DNA of 64,000 bases. It comes from Ulota crispa. Lineage: Eukaryota > Streptophyta > Bryopsida > Orthotrichales > Orthotrichaceae. Position numbers and translations under genes: made by a program. The DNA lies in the NCBI GenBank assembly GCA_963920765.1, contig OY987250.1:8432001-8496000 (forward strand), written 5' to 3'. The notes beneath the pieces were generated by a model, which made no database searches, was not told the origin of the DNA, and worked only from the letters and a program-made list of their open reading frames with translations. Below, one piece after another: positions 22,980 through 35,400 of the stretch (its first letter is position 1; each line of letters begins with the position of its first letter).

Positions 22980-23690
22980 TTAAACATGTACTTTACTTTA
23001 GGTAAACTTGTCCTATACTTTATTTTTAAATGGACATCCAAACTTTACTTTAGTTAAACTTGTACTCTATCCTATTTTTACATATAACTTATCTTTGGCC
23101 AATCAATAATTTTTTAAATTTTTAGTCCATAAAAAACTTTGAAATTCAATAACTTTCTCATTGTACGCCCAAATGCCACAAAACCAAGCTTGCGCACCCC
23201 TCCCTGTTGAGAGCTTTTTGATGATACCAAGCACGTGACAAGGGGACACACAGTCCGGGAGATACCAATGTGACAAACAAACAAACATCTAAACAACCTA
23301 ATTTAGGGTATAGACTAGTGTGGCCATGTGCCGTTGGCCCAATTTTCACCTCCCCCCATGCCATCTCCTCACTTTACTTCAATTAAACTTGTACTCTTCT
23401 TTATTTTTAAGTGAACATCCAAGTTTTACTTTAGTTAATCTTGTACTCTACCCTATTTTTACACATAACTTGTCTTTAGCCAGTCAATAATTTTCTAAAA
23501 TTTTAATCCATAAACAATTTTGAAATTCTATAACTTTCCCACAATACGCCCAAATGCCACAAAATCAAGCCCATGCACCCCTCCCTGCCGAGAGCTTTTC
23601 AACAATACCAAGCACGCAAGGTAGGGACACATGATCCAAAAGATCTCAATATGACAGACAAACAAATAGCTTGATTTAAGGTATAGATGT
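22980..23690. repeat. Direct duplication, period about 373 bp
   Basis: The phrase actttagttaaacttgtact occurs near 23047 and, with one change, near 23420. The block acgcccaaatgccacaaaa occurs near 23164 and 23547, and aataccaagcacg (or a variant) follows in each. An upstream partial relative (gtgtggctttgtgcc) is near 22679. Confidence 0.7.
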
Positions 23691-24104
23691 TTTCAAAGTT
23701 CATCAACTGATTTTCCTACCCAAAACCCTTAGTTTCACGCTTATGGGTGCTCCTACCTTACGTTACTCAATTTTTTTAATTTTCCAGCAGAATTGCTAGT
23801 CTTGACATCCTCTGCTATAAAATCCACTACCATAAAAGTCTCCTCCACCTTAGTTTAGAGTCAACCAAAAAAAACCAAAACTATACAATACCCTCAAAGA
23901 AAGACATTTGGCAACAAAGAGGACATTCGGCAAGGAAGACAAGCTTGGTCACCCAAAACCCCAAAGATTCCTTACCTTCTTCCCCTTCGCCTTCATCTCC
24001 ACCTCTACCGCCTCCACCGTAGCTATGGCACCACCTCTCTAAAACGAGAGTTCTCACTCTTTTCATCGCCACACACTCCGATCCCCCTTTCTCCTCTCTT
24101 ACCA

Positions 24105-24158
24105 TCACCTCACATCACCTCACCTCACCTCACATCACATCACAGCACATCACATCTC
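24105..24158. repeat. Pentamer/decamer microsatellite in the PH1 leader
   Basis: A run of cacct, cacat and cagca units (catcacctcacatcacctca and onward) lies about 230 bp upstream of the PH1 start codon, probably transcribed in the 5' UTR. Confidence 0.75.
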
Positions 24159-24381
24159 GCTCTACAGCTCGCAATCTACGCAATTTTTCACGCTTTATCC
24201 GAAGCTTTAACTCCACGGGATGGTGGAGAGCTCGTTAACATCACAACCGAGTCTCTCGGCACATGCTGGTTCATTTTTCTTGTGACAAGACTCGGCACAT
24301 GTTGGTTCATTTTTCTTGTATCAAGATTGAAGTAGTCGACAGGCTGATTCTCCGTGGCGGATTGCTACTACTACGCTGACA

Positions 24382-27134
24382 ATGGAGGGCGTTATGAGCT
24401 ATTTCACTGGGAAAACAACAGAGGCGGAGGGAAAGGTACGATTATATTATTGTCTTTCTTATGACTCTTTTTGTTCTTTAGAAATCGGATTTTGGATTAT
24501 GGAACGAGGAATGAGTTGCTGATTTCGTGGATTCTCTGACTCTTGTGGCAAGTTGTTTAGTGTATAGTGGATGGTTCTAATGGTGATTGTGTGGAATTAG
24601 CACTGGCGATGTCTGTGGAATCTTGATTTCGCGTTTTTTGAGTTCGTAGCATTGAGTCTTGTGAGTGCGTGGACTTAAGGAAGTGTTCTCACAAACCGTC
24701 CATCTAAGGGCTGAAACTGAATTTTGGGGAGGTGAAATTCTTGAACTATTTTTCAGTCAATTTTCCTTGAAAGACAAGAAGAATTGACATCTAACCCAAG
24801 TTGTTTCATATTTTTTGAAACTTTGTGGAATTAGTTATGAAATTTTAAAGTGGAAAGGCCATAGGGCTCTAAAACCGCCCACCTCCTCAAATGTACATCC
24901 ACTGTACATTTCTGAAAGATTATGAATAAGAACATGTACTGGCAGAGTTCATTTGGGGAGGTGAGCGGCTTTAATGCCCTGACTGAGTTCGAGCCTCCTA
25001 CCTTAAGGTTGTTAGAAGTCATCTGGATTGTGGTCAATGGGATGAATCTAGTAAAAAAAGATGGCAGGTGGAAAAGTAGCGTTATTTGAAACCCTAGGCA
25101 GGGAACTGTAATCGGTAGCTGTGCTCTGAATATTTTGAATTAGGAGGAGAATTGTAGCTCATGAGAGGTTTATTTTTTTAGTATTTTTTTAGTAAGAAGG
25201 GAGCACTGTATTGGTTGAGAATGAGTATAAAATCTTGATTTCGACATGTTGAGTGTAACTGTTGATTGTGTCACAAATCGTCATCTTTGGTTTTCAAGGT
25301 TTTTGTTCCTGTTGTTTCGGTTTGATATGGTCTGTTATCAGCTTTGCTTGCTCTAAATGCTGTTGAGCGATAGGGTTAGAGTATTTAAATGAGCCTGAAT
25401 GAATCTCATTTTAGATGTTTGAAGTTTGTAGGTAGAATTTTTTTGCTATAGTGCATGACACTTATAACCAACAACTATTGGCCGAACAAGAAATACTAAA
25501 GCACAACACAGATACCCATTAGCTCAAAAGTAATTCCACCACCAAGCAACCTCAAGCTTCATCTTGGTGGACGCTAATTTTTGATAACTTTTTTTTTGAC
25601 AAAGCTTTCGGCTAACCACTTGAATTGGGAGTTGTTGGTTATAAGTATCATGCACCGTAGGATGTGCTAGTTGTTTTATCTTATAAGAGTTGGAGAATTT
25701 ATGAAGACCTTACTACACGTACCGTAAGAAAAGATGCAGTGATATAGGTGTAAGTTTTACCGGTTGATGGCAGTTCAAAAAGGATGCAGAGCTGAGTATA
25801 AATTAAACTTCTCTGCTGACGATCTTTTCGTTTTTCTGCACTTTCCTTTGGCAGATTGAATTCTGGAATAATCCAGAACGGTCTGGTTGGCTTATGAAAC
25901 AAGGTGAGCTTTTTATTTTTATGTGCTCTCCCCTTCTCAAGTAAATACACGCAGCCACTTCTTCTATCACCGTTAATTATGTTGAACCGAAATCTGTTGA
26001 TTTCTTTTCTTTATATTTGTAAATTCAAGGTTCTCTTCAGGAATCCTGTAAACCCCTGTGAGTGGCTTCTTTCCCTTTTTTCTGTCTTCTTTAAAGGTTT
26101 TAATTGGTTCTGTTTTCCAAGATTATGCTGACATGTGCATGTTACGCAACCTATGAATTTTTGAAGTCTAGTTCATTAACGTGGCGAACTATTTACATCG
26201 CAGGAGAATTTATTAAAACATGGCGCAGGAGATGGTTTGTTTTGAAGCAAGGTCGTATCTTCTGGTTCAAAGAGCAGCACCTAACGCCTGTAATTATCTT
26301 AACTATTTTCCGTAATACTCTGGTGTTTTCAGAGAATAGAACCGTCTCGTGCATTCATCACTGCTTGCAAATCGCTCTGATATATGTGTGTTTTATTTAT
26401 GCAGAACTCAAAATCAAGAGGAGTAATTCCAGTGAGCAGTTGTTTGACAGTCAAGGGTGCAGAGGATGTGCTGAATAAACAGTATGCTTTTGAGCTTTCC
26501 ACAAACAGGGATACAATGTATTTTATTGCGGATACGGACAAGGTAAGTCCTCTGTTCTTTATTGTTTCCTCTTTCTTATCCTGAGAGGCTGTGGTATGAT
26601 GAACCAGAGCTTGAGCAACAAATGTTTTTAATTGTTGCGCACATTTAAGTATGATTGGTAACTTCCCTTTTGTATTGAACAACGTCCATCACCCCTTTCC
26701 TAGAACGTTGGAAGAATAATGGTTTTGAAAAAGATGAACACCATTTTGAAGTAGCAGTCGGCATTATGTGGTCTATTCTTACGCCACCTTACTCTAGCAT
26801 GTTCTGGTAGGAACCGGTTACTAGTATATAATCATTTAGATTCGGAAGCCTTTATGATCATCAGTTGTAGATCTGGTAGACGTTCATATGCTTGCAATCT
26901 TAGAATGTGTATCTTCAAATTCCCCGGGCTCCTGAGATACAAGAGACTATCTTGGTTATCTTTTTGTTAGTATTTGCTGTTGTGAGCCTCTGTATTATTT
27001 CTAATGACTCTAATGTGTATGTCGTACAGGAGAAGGAGGATTGGATCAACGCAATAGGTCGATCTATTGTTCGTCATTCCCGGTCAGTCACAGATGAAGA
27101 AATCTTAGACTATGACAGCAAGCGCGCTGAGTAA
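24382..27134 (+). CDS. PH1: PH1-type pleckstrin-homology protein
   Basis: Five exons: 24382-24435, 25855-25903, 26204-26289, 26405-26542 and 27030-27134 (TAA), giving 143 residues, nearly the length of Arabidopsis PH1. All introns are GT-AG with continuous frame. The PH domain fills residues about 25-125: EFWNNPERSGWLMKQGEFIK, TWRRRWFVLKQGRIFWFKE, GVIPVSSCLTVKGAEDVLNK, FELSTNRDTMYFIADTDKEK, DWINAIGRSIVRHSRS. The first strand and loop carry K-x(n)-R-x-R basic residues of the phosphoinositide-binding type. The C-terminal DEEILDYDS tail is also family-typical. In Arabidopsis, PH1 binds phosphatidylinositol 3-phosphate on late endosomes; here that role is inferred from strong resemblance. The N-terminus (MEGVMSYFTGKTTEAEGK) is the least conserved part. 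Confidence 0.95.
25451..25655. mobile_element. MITE in PH1 intron 1
   Basis: The inverted ends gtgcatgacacttataacca and ggttataagtatcatgcac bound 205 bp entirely inside intron 1. No coding capacity; the target duplication is not obvious. Confidence 0.75.
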
Positions 27135-29515
27135 TAGCTAAGCTTCAACGTTTCCACTCCTGAATCGCTTGAGGCACTGAATGCGAGTCATTATTGAGCG
27201 AAGCTTTGGGTGTTTGAAGGTGAAAACAGTAATTATCGAGGCTTTCAGCAGCAGTCAAAGTATGAGTCTTTGATGGGTTACTTTGAGGAAGATTGAGGAA
27301 GATATATTCTCCTCCTCTTAGAAAGGTCCAAACGCCTCTGCTTCACAGAGTTTCGTATTAGTTTGTTTGTATAATAGATAGATTACCTCAAAAATATGTC
27401 TGCAGTACTGGAGTTGCAAGAAACGCGTGCAATTTTCTTAAGGTCATACCCATGATGTGGAGGAGAGATAGAGACGAAAGCATCTTGTTATTTGAGGGGT
27501 TTGTAAATATTTTAGAGTTGTACCCCGAGGTGCTTTTCCCAGTACCATTGTTGCTTTGATGGAATTGTTGTCGATAACGTCAACAGATAATGCAAAGTTG
27601 CTGTACTATAGCTGTGCTACGCAACTCATGCTTGATGTATGATCTGATTCAGATTTTTGCCTTGTACATTTTTCCTTGCTTAAGTTACATCTTGTTTGCG
27701 AGTTACATTTTCCTTCTCGGAATCTGTTCATATATCGAAGGATATTCTTGAAGCGCCAAGTCTTTCTTCAATTGTATGTGATCTTCCTTTAGTTTTCGTC
27801 TTTCTCAAAATGTATGCACATCATTTTCTGAGAACATGCATATTTTATCATAGAAAATGTCTTTAAACTGATCTTTTGAGGTTTTGAAATATTTGATGTG
27901 ATTAATGGTCAAATTATGCTTGACTAATGGGTCTCGGGAGACCCAATGGATTCTCAACGTCGTTTGGAGTTAATGACTTGGTTGTCTGCTTTATAGCTCA
28001 GTTGACTCAGTTCTTCTTCTCGAGCTTCCTGCAACATGCTTCGATATAAAGAGCGGATCCAAGTTTTTTTTCATTTTTTTATACTTTTTAATCTCTAATT
28101 TCACTGTTGGTAGCGTGTTCTTGTTTGTTGATATGCGAAGTTTTGCTATTATATAAACGAAGCCTCTGACATATCTGAGCAGACTTACAAGTAGCTGCGT
28201 GTCTGCGTCAGCTAGCTCATGGTACTGTATATCGAGATATTGGTTTGGTAAGTAATCCACTTGTTCGGTATTGTAACACTACTTATCACTGGTAACTTAC
28301 CGGGTGTTGTCTGAACGCATGCGAAGAAATATAATTTGAGTACTCATGTAATTTAAAGGCACATTTTTTTATGGCATCGCCTATCAATCTTTTTTCAATC
28401 TGTTGGTAGTTTTCACTTTGAGTCTTAGTTGTTTTCATATTAGTGTTGAAAACTTCTAGTTTTGGTGAACCATTTATGTTGAATTGGAAAGGAAATAAAG
28501 ATTTTAATACTGATTTGATAATAGGTGGTGTCAAGATTAAATGGCGGAGCCAGTGATTAGGTATTCGTGTTGCAACAAGAGAAGTTAACTAAGACGTACT
28601 ATGATACCCTATGAAATGAACCTTTGACACCAGCTTCAAGTGGCGCATGAAAGAGAAGATTTGATGATATCTCAATTATCTTCAAGAAGCGACCTCCTTT
28701 TGCAGGTTACACCCAACCCTTCCTGATTACTCTGTAATTGCACATTCCATGCACATCCTAAAATTTCCTCGTGTAGTGTACACATTGGATTTGATAATGT
28801 TCAGTTGTCAAGTAGCAACCCTAAAACAGTGCCACGACACTAGAGAGGGTTGAATTTGTTAGAATCATTGGAGTTCTAGTGCCATGGTACGCTCTCCTTG
28901 AACGGAGTCAGTGATTTGGAAACCCACCCAGCCTCCCTTTTTTCGTTTATTGTGTTTGGGGTGGCTCCTAGATTGTAGTGTAGGTTAACAATCTTGATAA
29001 ATTTTACCTTATGCATTTTGTTAATTTTGTAGTCATAATACAATACCTGGCAGTTTACAATAAAACTGCAACATGTTTTCTGTAGAATACGGCTAAATAA
29101 ACGCAATATTTCCTTTAATTTTCTATAATCTAGACTCGAAAAGTTGTCGATACTTAGCGATGTTTTGCCTACGAACAAATGACTGAACCCACTCCTTACT
29201 CTTCTAACACCCTAATGTGCTTCCACGGTGATTTCAGTGATCCAGGAGGCTTGGAGCTGCTCCAAATACCGCACATTTTAACTACTTATGGACCATTCAT
29301 GACTTATGGACCATTCATGTAATTAGGGACTCCCTCTGGCCCTGAACATTGGAGATTTCTCAATATTTTGCATATATTTTTCCCAAAGTTTTGCATGTCT
29401 TCTGATTTGGACATAATTCTGATGTATTGCAAGTACCTCTGAATGTTGTGCAAATTACAGCAGTTTGTAGACTACTAGACTTTGGTTAGTCTATATTTAA
29501 ATCAAGGGAAAATTG
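27135..29515. other. PH1 3' UTR and intergenic DNA
   Basis: The first few hundred bases are probably PH1 3' UTR. The remainder has only short frames without resemblance to known proteins. No repeat with clear ends was found. Confidence 0.4.
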
Positions 29516-29815
29516 TATGGATACCCTTGAAGTTTGCCATGTTTTCATAGATACCCTTGCTTTTTCAGAAATTTCATAAATACCCTTGAACCAAAATTTT
29601 CAGACATTTGTTTTGTTGTGCATGTTGTTTCCTTCTCACAGTACTTCTTTTTTGTTATGTGTACCCACAAGGAAAAAGGGAAGTAGCATGAACAACAAAA
29701 CAAATACCTGAAAATTTTGGTCCGAGGGTATTTGTGAAATTTCTGAAAAAGCAGGAGTATCTATGAAAATATGGCAAACGTCAGGGGTATCCATGAAATT
29801 TTCCCTTTATTTTAA
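29516..29815. mobile_element. Foldback MITE, Mutator-like, third copy
   Basis: A 300-bp palindrome with ends gggaaaattgtatggatacc and their inverted copy. The interior matches the 18584 copy (for example caaaattttcag against ctgaaaattttgg). The 9-bp target duplication is no longer exact, so this copy is probably older. Confidence 0.85.
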
Positions 29816-30661
29816 AATGTGGCATACATAGGGCATCAGTCCAGGACAGAGACACGCAGCTCCGTAACATACGGTGACGGCACTAAGAAGAAAATCATGT
29901 TCTGGCAATCGGTGGTCAACACCACGTTATGTGCTGAGAGTTGCATGCATGGATCATTCCCAAATATCCGACGTGACCAACGGCAGTACCCGGACCTCCC
30001 GGAATGTTGACATGACAATCACTCCAGGGCCATGAGGGGGACCACCGTAAACGTCCTAATCATTCCTCAGCGGCAGTCACGGAGCTCTGACTGACGGCTG
30101 CCAACAACGAGAACTAACTTACCCGGCATCATGGCTGCTGGGCCTTTCTCCCTGACAACGACCAGAGGCAGCCGGAGCTGCTAACACCATACTAGGTAAA
30201 TTGGGAAAAAATATTACATTCTAGGACTTTCATTGTTTTTGTCATTATGTAAAATTTAGCATATTACAAAAAAACAAGTTTGCACTTTTTTGTACAATAG
30301 TGAAGTTTCAGGGATTGCCTCCAAGAATTTCAAATAATTACAATTTTGAGCTATATCTATGCCTACACTGTATGTAAGATTAAGGTAGAGTACAAACTGG
30401 TCCTTCTGTTTTTCCCAATTTTCCTAATATGGTGTTTGCTGCACCTCTCAAGTGTGCTGCCTATTTGGTGGCGGATCTCTCTCTCAGAAGTTGCCCAGGA
30501 TGGTACCTGGTACCTCGCATCCGAGTAGGGGGTGCGTGGTTCCCTCTGATTCACGAAGAGGCCAAGTTTCGTTGACGTCGGTGTTGAGGTACAGTGGCGT
30601 TCGCCTCATGAGACCCTGTAAACAACGAGGTACTGCTGGTGCTTGTTTTGTTTCAATAATA
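29816..30661. other. Spacer with two GC-rich islands
   Basis: The segments 29830-30190 and 30440-30640 are clearly GC-richer than their surroundings, yet carry no recognisable coding sequence. They may be remnants of another element. Between them, 30195-30350 is AT-rich and shares a phrase (aaattgggaaaaa) with the 6462-type element. Confidence 0.35.
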
Positions 30662-31083
30662 CTTCCTCTGTCCCTCTAAAAACGTCCAAAAAGCTTCCTT
30701 GCAAAGGATCAACTGTGTTTTTAGTCTTTGTGCTAGTGACACATGCATTTTAAAATTAATCTACCGTCTACCAAATGTATGCAAGTTTTCCAGCTTTGAT
30801 GTTGCTATTTGGGCATCCAAATTCCATGCAAAAAGTATCATATTTGTGCAGGCTATTAGTTCTTTATTATTATTGATGATTTAAAGATTAGTAGCAACAA
30901 TGGTACCTCATATGGGCAAGGCCAAGCTTGCTAGGAGAGGAATGGTCTCTAATTGCTTAGCTTGCCCCATGAGATAATTGAACATGGCAATCACTTTCTC
31001 AGCGTTTGAAATTAGCAAAAGGGAGCTTTTTAGTGGTACAAGAAATGTATCTAATTTGGAGCTTTTTAGAGGGACAGAGGGAG
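30662..31083. mobile_element. Stowaway-type MITE
   Basis: The ends cttcctctgtccctctaaaa and ttttagagggacagagggag are inverted repeats of the classic plant ctccctc-gtccc type, flanked by TA on both sides (30660-30661 and 31084-31085). 422 bp, non-coding. Confidence 0.9.
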
Positions 31084-31085
31084 TA

Positions 31086-32413
31086 AAGAAGAAGAGAACT
31101 ATGCCTAATCTGGTTGCTAAACCGACGTTGTCTAAAATGTAAACCTTCTGAACATGACAGCCTAGTTTGATTATACTGCGTCCAAAAATGATTTCCTAAA
31201 AGAATCTGGAACTGACAAGATTTTACAGTAATTAGCACAAATTTAGGGATATCCCGGCCATGCTCGAATGCTCAATTTTAGGTGTAGTCACCTTAATGAA
31301 GAGGTTATGTTACGACAAATAACGTGCGTGCGTAGTTTTTTGTCATCGGTTTGCTAGAATTTTGCACTTATTTCTTCTATACTGCATGCTAAGCCGGCTA
31401 ATTTGGCAAGCTGAATGTTGGGATACTTCCTGTTTCCTGCACAGAGGAATCTCGAGAGGAATCAACGAGGGCGAATGTGGGAAATGGTGAGAGCCACGTG
31501 GATGGAGGTGTGCTACCAGGCTGACTAACGAAGTGCAAAAAGGTGCCGAGGTGAGTGATGACAAGATTGTTGATTAGTTTAATTTGTGACGTGACTGCAA
31601 TTGTTTGTTATGCTTCACTTAGTGCATAATTTTCGTGAATGCTTAATTCTATTGGTGGATCCGCACTTTGGTGCTCCCAAGCAAACAATTTTTTTTCGCC
31701 TGCTGGACCTGCCACGCTGATCAGTGATCATTTAACTAGTTTTTAGAATTCTTCTGTTCTTCGCGGCCTCCATGTCGAATCATCACTTCTTGTCCTGGAA
31801 ACCATTACCGTCTGTCGGTGCAAATTCTTGGAAATCCGTCCTCTGCTTGAGACTGCTGAATTTACGGGATTCGTTAATGACTGCCGGTGGTCACGACGGT
31901 CGGCCATGCTGCCACAGGTCCTTCTGCAGATCCCATCATAACATCGTTAAGAAAGTGACCTGTTTTTGGCCTTTTGTCGGTTATCCCAAGGAATTACTTC
32001 TGCAGCTTCTATTTCAGATTTTCTGTTATAATATGGTTCTCTTTCTACTAGTGCAGTTATTTGTGTGCTGAGCCAACGTGAATACCAGCTGTTAACTCAG
32101 CAAACTTCTGTTAATCTCCCTTTGTCAGTTTCAGGAATTCTTCACATTTTCCCTGTGAGCTTTTAAACATTTCTGACTACTTTCTCTGATTTTTCCCTCT
32201 GTCACTGCCTATTAGTACACAGGGAATTCATATGCAGATCCCTACAAAAGAATTGACGAGATTTTGCAGTAGCTACTGGCTTCATTTTTGACAGACTGAA
32301 TCCCTCTTTACATGCTTGCCTTGAGGATTTTTTCAGTTAAAGGTGCGTTTGCAGTGCATGGTTTTTGAGAGCAGCTGGGGGCGTCCTTTATCCTTGGCTT
32401 CTGTGTTAGAACC
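31086..32413. other. Spacer and probable trehalase promoter/5' UTR
   Basis: No coding similarity. The last few hundred bases before 32414 presumably hold the trehalase promoter and leader; I cannot place a TATA box with confidence. A 99-codon frame at 31772-32071 has no recognisable similarity. Confidence 0.4.
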
Positions 32414-35400
32414 ATGGAGATGATGGGTCTGAAGATGTTCATGACGGGGTGTGGACAGACAATCGTCGACCTGCCCACTGAGGTGTCCAAACTGCTCACG
32501 TTGCTGGTGGCCATTCAAGCTGCAGCTTTGGCATCCTTCGGCGGGGGGCCCAACTTCGACCCCAAGTACTACGTAGATATCCCTTTGCGGTTCCCTTTGA
32601 ACGAGACCACTCTAGCGTTTGAGATTTTGCCACGCTCTCAGAATGACACCATTGCACCAAGTTCGTGTTCTTTAACTTTACCTGGGTTGCATATTATTCT
32701 AGTACATAGGATACATATTATTCTAGTACATGGGTTGCATATTATTCTAGTACACATGTACGGAGATCAATGCATTGTTTAGGAGATTTAGAACAGTATT
32801 TCTGCAATCAGAGCCAGGTTATATTGAGCCCTCTGTGTGAAAACATACTTAAAGAGGGTACATGATCCCACGGTTGGTATGAGACCACATACCCTGTGTA
32901 TATTTTTAATATGGGGCATTCAATATGAGCTGGCTGCGAATCCAAGATGTTGGACGTCGTGCTCACGGTGCCATAGTCTTGAAAACCAGCCTTGCTTTTA
33001 TGCCAAATGGAATATGAAATACTGTATTAGTTGGAGACACATCAAGCGGGCTTGGTGATTCTGATCTTCAACTCCGTCTTATAGTTCCAAGTACTGGTGT
33101 AGGATGGGAAGCATCTCCAAAAATGTGAACCGTGGAATTTAGTTTCAGCTACGATTAGGCCTTTACCATCCGCTAAGGTTTATGCTAGTTTTTCCTCTAG
33201 AAGTTGGCTGTCGGCAATTGAGCTCGTCTACAGAATTGTGTCTTGAAACCTTGTCAAGTGTTAGAGTGACTTTCTTTAGCACTCAAAAGTCAAGGATCAA
33301 CTGGTGATCTAATGAATTAATTTATCCTTTGATGAGCTAAAAGCTTGGTAATGCTGAACTTAGAATGACTACAGATGCAACAACCTGACGTAGGAAAAAT
33401 TCATGTCGCGTTGGCTGCTACTGGTACTCTTTTCTTTCTGACGAGTCAAAGTTTTTATTTATTTCTGCGTTTATTGGTATTTTTAAACTTCGACAGTTGA
33501 TTGTTTCACTTTGTTTTCAGGAACCTTGGACCAGTTTGTGAAAGAGTTCTTCAACGTGGCAGGGAGCGACTTGATACCATGCACTCCGGAGGATTTTAAT
33601 CCGAGCCCCCCGAATTTTCTGCCTCGGGTTCGGAACGTGGAGGCAAGGAAATGGGCTCTCCAAATCCATGGGCTATGGCAGGAGCTGGTTCGGAAAGTCT
33701 CACCTTCTATGGTGGATGAACCAAATCTGCATACTCTGGTTCCGCTCAGCCACCCAGTTGTGATACCTGGTGCTCGGTTCAGAGAAGTTTATTACTGGGA
33801 TAGCTATTGGGTTATCAAGTACGCTCATCTAACTTTCCAACTGCTTCTTCTAACTCGAGTGGCATTTTCTCTTGTAACGCCATATTTGTTAATCTGGGAA
33901 AAAATTCAAATTTTGGGACTTCTGAATTTTTCATTTTTATGGGTTTTAGGTGATTTAGAGTGAATTTTACGATGATTTCTTCAAGACCTTATATCAATGA
34001 TGAAATATCTCACTAATCAAAAATTTAGTATCCCCAAAATCTGTTTTGGAAAGTGTTTTTCCCAACTTAACAAACAACGTGTTTTGTGGTGTAAAGTAAA
34101 GATGTAAATTTTTGTATATGAATGAGTCCAAAACGGCCATAGAAATCTCGGATTGTGTTCTTACTACTAATTCAAGGACTTATCATGGAGTTCTCTAGAA
34201 TGTTGCGAGATGATTCGAGGTTTTCTCAACAGAAAAAGTCTCATTTTTGAGGAATGAACAGATTTTGTCTTAATTTTAAACTGTTTTTGCTAATTTTTTC
34301 TTTATCAGAATTAAGGACTGTACTCACTATAGCTGGCGTTCTGGATGTTCACGTTCAGAGGTCTTCTTGTCAGCGGCATGGTGGACACTGCAAAGGGGGT
34401 GGTTGAAAATTTGATGGAACTCGTGGAGAGGTATGGCTTTGTGCCAAACGGAGCTCGTGTGTATTACGAGAATCGAAGGTACTGCACTTTTCTACATTTT
34501 AGTGAATACATACGTATGGATTTATTATACATTGCTGCATCGCAAGTGAACTGCACATATGATGTCCTTCAACCTTGTTTGTATTTTATTTTAAGTTGAG
34601 CGTTAGTTTGTTGAGGATCACGAGATTAAGGACGGGTGGGTGATCCAAATTGCTCTTGGGAGCTGAGGTTGGTTATGTTGATACGTGGCATAAGCCAACC
34701 TCCCCTGCTGAGCATGATGGTACGTGCTGTGTACGACAAAACCTTCGACCAGACTCTTCTCAAGCAAGCTATACCGATTCTCCTCAAGGAGTATGCATTT
34801 TGGACTAATGGTGAGGCTCTTGCTCTTTTCAACAACTGAAGAAGCTAGTTGCACATATGTTGTGCTTTTTCCTTGTATGCGATTGTACATCTATTTTCTA
34901 AGAGTTTTGGAAGAAAAAAATGATGTTTATTTTCCGAGGTGGTGTCCAGAGCCACATGAAGTAAGAGTGCGGGACAAGAATGGTGATGAGCATCAGCTCA
35001 GCCGCTTCTGGGCTAGCTGGAATAGTCCACGACCTGAATCTTTCACTATTGTGAGATTCTTCTTTCCAAGTACATCGTAGAGAAATTCTGTGAATACTTA
35101 TTATCAGCTCTCTCTTTTTGAGCAGTTTTTTTGCTAAGATCTTACCTCATTTGACACTGGCTATCATAGCACTAAAAAATTGAGTGAAAAAATGGATGAA
35201 ATCGCCAAATCCTATTCAGAGAAACAATTAAGTATGCCAAGCATTGGGTGAATGTTACTAGTATTTAGCTGATTTTATATATGAACGTTCACACATGCAT
35301 GATTCTATCGATTATCTCCTTGTCTGCATGCTTTCTCGGGTGTGTATTGCTTGACCAATGAAAAATAAATAAATAAATAAATACATAAATAGGAAGAATC

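Larger units (their letters stand above)
21185..24381. other. AT-rich repeat-bearing spacer and PH1 5' leader
   Basis: No gene is seen. It holds a short (at)n run near 21877-21888, the 373-bp direct duplication at 22980-23690, a solitary end of the 6462-type element near 23740, and the CA/TC-rich microsatellite in the PH1 leader. From about 23800 the sequence becomes pyrimidine-rich and GC-richer, as expected for a 5' UTR. Confidence 0.45.

Noticed and set aside
26329-26682. 117-codon minus-strand frame over PH1 exon 4
   Set aside because: Antisense shadow; the plus strand carries the PH domain and GT-AG splice sites.
29819-30018. Opposed 60-63-codon frames in the GC-rich island after the third foldback MITE
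   Set aside because: Too short, no similarity; the GC-richness alone creates open frames.
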